Origin: Paralichthys olivaceus
Lineage: Eukaryota > Chordata > Actinopteri > Pleuronectiformes > Paralichthyidae
Direction of reading: 5' to 3'
NCBI RefSeq assembly: GCF_024713975.1
Contig: NC_091112.1
Span: 144,001-208,000 of the forward strand
DNA: 64,000 bases
This document shows positions 60,601 to 64,000 of this stretch, piece after piece. The translations under genes were made by a program, and so were the position numbers. The stretch's first letter is position 1, and the number at the start of each line of letters is the position of its first letter. Below the pieces are notes generated by a model. That model was given only the letters and a program-made list of their open reading frames with translations, made no database searches and was not told where the DNA came from.

Positions 60601-62801
60601 AATTCTGGGAGAGGACAGTCCGCTGATCGACTGTTACAACTGGACTGTGGACTTCATGTTGAGACACGATGCAGGTCGACAGACCGGCCGCCAAACCGAG
60701 CTGCCGAGGAAAATCACGAAGAAAATCCACGCGTTCATACAATCGCTACGATCACAGGTCAGTTTTCATTCATGTCAACAAAAGAGTGGAGATGTTTTCA
60801 GACGTGTTCTCCTGAAATGTTCTGGACGTTCTGTTTGAACACAAATGTCTGAGTCATTCTCTGACATTGTCCTGCAGCCTCCTCTGTGTCCTCAGGGTTC
60901 AGTTGTTGTAATGTACCTTCACCACGAGATGTCTCTAAATATCCTGCATGACATTTTATGTAGGTCCACTATACTTCACCTGATGAGGTCACTAACTCCT
61001 TCACACTGAACTTAACCTAACGTTACATGTTTTGGTGACACTTCTGGTGTCCGTGACATTTAACGGTTGTGACCATGTCTCTTTATTCTGAAGATTCACA
61101 GTAAAGCTCTTCCTCTTCGCTCCGTCGGCTGCATGGACGAGTTCTCCATCTTCATCGACTCGGACTCCTTCAACGACCAGAACCAGTTGGCCTTCCAGCT
61201 GTTTGGTTCCCCTGGAGACACACCTCTTTTTGACATTGTCCTCTCTGCTCTGTCCGATGGGACCATCTTGACCCCCCTGGTGTTCTTCAGGGGAACTACA
61301 TCACATGTTCCTGAAGGGTTCCCTGATAATGTTCTGCTGGAGGCTCGACAGGAAGGATTCACTGACCAGGAGCGTCTGCACATCTGGATCAACAAGGTGC
61401 AAGAAATGAGCTCATACTGAGCCTTTACACATAAACCTTTACTACAATAGTAATATAAATCAGTAATTTACAACTATTATGATGCAATTATCTGTCTTTT
61501 TCAAAGGTTTTGTCTTCAGTCACATCTTTTTGTTGTTATGTTCATCCAAACTTCCTCCACACTCTGGTCTGCTCAACCTTCTCCTTTCTGTAACTGTGCA
61601 GGTGTGGCGCCCTCATTTGGCAGCCTTAGGGTGTGACAGTCAGTCTGTCCTCATGGTGGACGTCCATCGAGGTCACCTGACCAACCAGTTCAGAGATGAC
61701 CTGTCCTCCATCTCTACAGATTCCATCGTCATCCCATCAGGATGCTGCTGTCGTCTGCAGCCGCTCGACGTCTGCGTGACGCCGGTACTCAGGGACTTTC
61801 TGCAGGTACTGTCCTCTGACTCCTCTGACTCCTCTGACTCCCCTGACTCCCCTGACTCCCCTGACTCCCCTGACTCCTCTGACTCCTCTGACTCCTCTGA
61901 CTCCCCTGACTCCTCTGACTCCTCTGACTCCCCTGACTCCCCTGACTCCTCTGACTCCTCTGACTCCCCTGACTCCTCTGACTCCTCTGACTCCTCTGAC
62001 TCCCCTGACTCCCCTGACTCCCCTGACTCCCCTGACTCCCCTGACTCCCCTGACTCCCCTGACTCCCCTGACTCCTCTGACTCAGTTATCGATGATGTCC
62101 CTCTGATGTTGCGCTGGTCGTCCTCCAGGTGCGGTGGACCCAGCTGGTGTCTCAGGGGGGTCTGGACGGTCTCGGTCTGGATCAGCTGGCTCTCACTCTC
62201 ACTTGTTGGCTCAGTGAAGTTTGTACGACTCTGAACTCGGAGACAAACGTCCTCCGCAGGTCTGAACATCTGGATTTTCTTCTTCTTCTTCTTCTTGTCT
62301 GTGCAGACTGACATGCGTTACTTTATAACATCACTGTTGCTATGGTAACGGCTAAACTAAACTCGTTTTAGCTTGTCTAGAATTTTTCATTGTGAACACA
62401 GTACAGTGATTTGACTCTTTCTTCTTCTGTGGTAATAATAATTGTCTGTGTTGCCATGGAAACTCCTCAGGTCGTTCAGCTCGGTGTGTGACCTGCAGCA
62501 GGTGGAGGATCGATGTGAGGCAGCGAGGATGATTAAAGTCCTTAATGAGGCTCTCATCCAGCCCCTGGAGACATCGGGACCTGGATCAGGTCCTGGATCG
62601 GGACTTGGATCAGGTCCTGGATCAGGTCCTGGATCGGGACCTGGATCAGGACCTGGATCGGGACCTGGATCGGGACCTGGATCAGGACCTGGATCGGGAC
62701 CTGGATCGGGACCTGGATCGGGACCAGAGCTGGAGCTGTTGCTGGTGATGGAGGAGGAGAAACAGGAGGAGAAGATGGAGAGAGAGGAAGTGGAGAACTA
62801 A
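52908..62801 (+). CDS. pogz: POGZ, zinc-finger protein with domesticated pogo transposase
   Basis: Twenty-three coding exons: 52908-53013, 53646-53770, 53889-53949, 54081-54305, 54381-54581, 55553-55638, 55797-55958, 56011-56288, 56552-56697, 56841-56941, 57465-57611, 58015-58149, 58243-58320, 58600-58685, 59087-59239, 59486-59545, 59675-59802, 60023-60249, 60350-60757, 61094-61396, 61602-61805, 62129-62259, 62471-62801. Phases agree and give 1,293 residues (human 1,410). [15 protein letters not shown] matches the POGZ N-terminus. [12 protein letters not shown], then C2H2 fingers (about residues 395-600; [20 protein letters not shown]), then [20 protein letters not shown] are POGZ-specific. 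A CENPB-like helix-turn-helix (about 836-971) and DDE domain (972-1140) follow, keeping acidic residues in [19 protein letters not shown] and [12 protein letters not shown] binds HP1 and regulates chromatin and mitosis. Oddities are a GC-AG intron after 58320, a GPGS-repeat tail, and loss of the first-finger histidine. Confidence 0.94.
53832..53884 (+). repeat. (GT)n before the pogz exon 3 acceptor
   Basis: About 26 GT dinucleotides run to TTCAG|CCT at 53888/53889 in a 118-bp intron, leaving no separate pyrimidine tract. Confidence 0.95.
57618..57681 (+). repeat. (CA)n after the pogz exon 11 donor
   Basis: The donor CAG|GTACACTCGCACGC passes directly into about 22 CA dinucleotides. The acceptor of the same intron is preceded by a short TGTGTGTG. 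Confidence 0.93.
61806..62087 (+). repeat. 9-bp minisatellite (ctgactcct/ctgactccc) in a pogz intron
   Basis: About 30 copies of a nonamer fill most of the 323-bp intron 61806-62128. The host frame reads through as Ser-Asp-Ser/Pro repeats without a stop. The intron length is not a multiple of three. Confidence 0.95.
62577..62724 (+). repeat. pogz: Coding 12-bp minisatellite (Gly-Pro-Gly-Ser)n in pogz
   Basis: Twelve tandem dodecamers of the ggacctggatcg type encode GPGS (one GLGS) within the last pogz exon, about residues 1220-1267. They are followed by an acidic/Glu-Lys tail ending at the TAA at 62,799. Confidence 0.93.
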
Positions 62802-64000
62802 GAGCAGAGTTTATATCTGAGGTTCGACTTTAGGACCACTGGTCCTCGTGCTTCTTCTTCTTCTGCACCATTAATACAAGCTGCTGCTGACCCCCCCCCC
62901 CCCCCCCCCCCCAACCAGAGATGTGTCAGCTGATCAACGGCTGAGAACATTTACCACATGATTGATCAGCTGATCAGATATTGATCAACGGTTGATTCTG
63001 CGGAATCCTAAAGTCCGCAGGAAGTAACGATGTTCAGTGAAAACAACGCTCATTAACGAGAAGGTGAAAATCTCATGAAGAGAAACTTCCCGCTGCGTGG
63101 CTTCACAGTAAAAGTCTGTGGTTCATCTGTGCAAAGCTTTTATTGTGAAAGAGTTACAGTTCTGATCGGTGAAAATAAAGAAATGAGTTTGAATCAGATA
63201 ATTCATCACATGTGTAAAGTTACTCCTGCAGGAGTCAGTTACATCCGTTAGTTTGTAATCAGATTACTTAGTTACTTTTATACTGGAACATGGATTACGT
63301 ATTCAGACTGTAAAAAAAAAGAAAGACGACGTCTCCACTACACCAGTAAAATAAATATCTATAAACGCTGCCTTCTTGTGGTGATGACATCATGTACAGT
63401 CAGAGTCTGTGTAGTACTGATGAAGGTCCCGCCCACACACACTCAACCAATCCTGAGTCAGTGTCAGCTGTCAATCATCTCCGTCTGTTTTTATTTCATA
63501 AATAACTGATTCAAACCAAACTGATGAGAAACACTTGAACAAACATCCGAGAGAGAAGAACGAGTTGAAACGACAGAAACATCTTTAAACCTTTTTTTTT
63601 TTAGTTTGGTTCATGTCCCATCTGCTAACGTGGAGGAGGTTTATGAGCTGTACTGCAGCCATGATTTGGCTTCAGTTTAATATTATCTATGCTTCATCCT
63701 GAGAGAAAATAGATTTGGATGTATTGAACTGATGTGGGATAAAAAATTGATAAAAACATTTTAATTTAGTTTTCGTTTAACTTGAATATATTTTTCCGTC
63801 GTGTCCTTTGACCAATAAAGGTTTTGTTTTATACTTTTCTGGTCGTCGTCCTATTCTTATGAACACGAAGTCTTATGAAGAGAAATTCTTCACATTCACA
63901 AACTGAAAGATGAACAGATGTGTTGAGGGGTCAAAGGTCACGGTGACATCTTGTTCAGTGTCACATTTGAATCACTTTATTTTGTTTCAGTCTGCGACGA
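62802..64000 (+). other. pogz 3' UTR and flank
   Basis: Contains a poly(C) run (62,891-62,912), AATAAA candidates at about 63,175 and 63,814, and a dispersed repeat at 63,453-63,588 shared with 29,132-29,255. No further gene is visible before the window ends. Confidence 0.5.

Noticed and set aside
61094-61805. Pogo-type DDE domain as an active DNA transposon insertion
   Set aside because: It is spliced in phase with POGZ zinc-finger exons and aligns with human POGZ; no terminal inverted repeats were seen. It is a domesticated host domain.

Overview
The window is a stretch of vertebrate nuclear DNA, almost certainly from a ray-finned (teleost) fish. It contains six spliced protein-coding genes with GT-AG introns, CpG-rich promoters, abundant (CA/TG)n microsatellites, long minisatellites and decayed fish-type transposons. 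I recognised the genes by comparing reconstructed exons with vertebrate protein families recalled from memory; no database was searched. In order they are mllt11 (+), gabpb2 (+), anp32e (+), plekho1 (-), vps45 (-) and pogz (+). All six human orthologues lie in 1q21.2-q21.3, and the neighbour relations MLLT11-GABPB2 and ANP32E-PLEKHO1-VPS45 are kept, so this is a conserved synteny block with local rearrangement.

Layout. 1-3,970 is repeat-rich: a LINE fragment, a hAT-type element with an 8-bp target duplication, a 15-bp minisatellite and a GA-rich tract. mllt11 (3,982-4,447) has two coding exons, and a 22-bp minisatellite starts right after its stop codon. 5,976-7,618 is a 5'-truncated, frameshifted LINE. 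gabpb2 runs from a non-coding exon ending at 8,938 to a stop at 13,501, with a long 3' region of degenerate repeats. anp32e (17,041-23,255) carries a 2-kb minisatellite in intron 1 that abuts the exon 2 acceptor. 23,256-32,341 is a gene-poor convergent interval with a piggyBac-type MITE and minisatellites. plekho1 (41,260 down to 32,342) has a 2.7-kb, 28-bp-unit minisatellite in intron 1. vps45 (47,241 down to 43,132) has 15 compact exons, many flanked by AC or GT repeats. A LINE relic occupies 48,537 to about 50,330. pogz (52,908-62,801) has 23 coding exons.

Roles. The genes are unrelated housekeeping or regulatory genes, not an operon or pathway. They encode an ETS-partner subunit (GABPB2), an H2A.Z chaperone (ANP32E), a chromatin zinc-finger protein with a domesticated pogo transposase (POGZ), a PH-domain adaptor (PLEKHO1), an SM protein of endosomal fusion (VPS45) and a small transcriptional cofactor (MLLT11).

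I found no convincing undescribed multi-gene system. The most notable signals concern how repeats sit on splice sites: complementary AC/GT repeats spanning a whole vps45 intron, a branch-point-like AG-free 1-kb array before an anp32e acceptor, and a plekho1 array whose every unit looks like a splice-site pair. Others are a 78-nt in-frame plekho1 intron that would encode a membrane-type helix, and a coding GPGS minisatellite in pogz.
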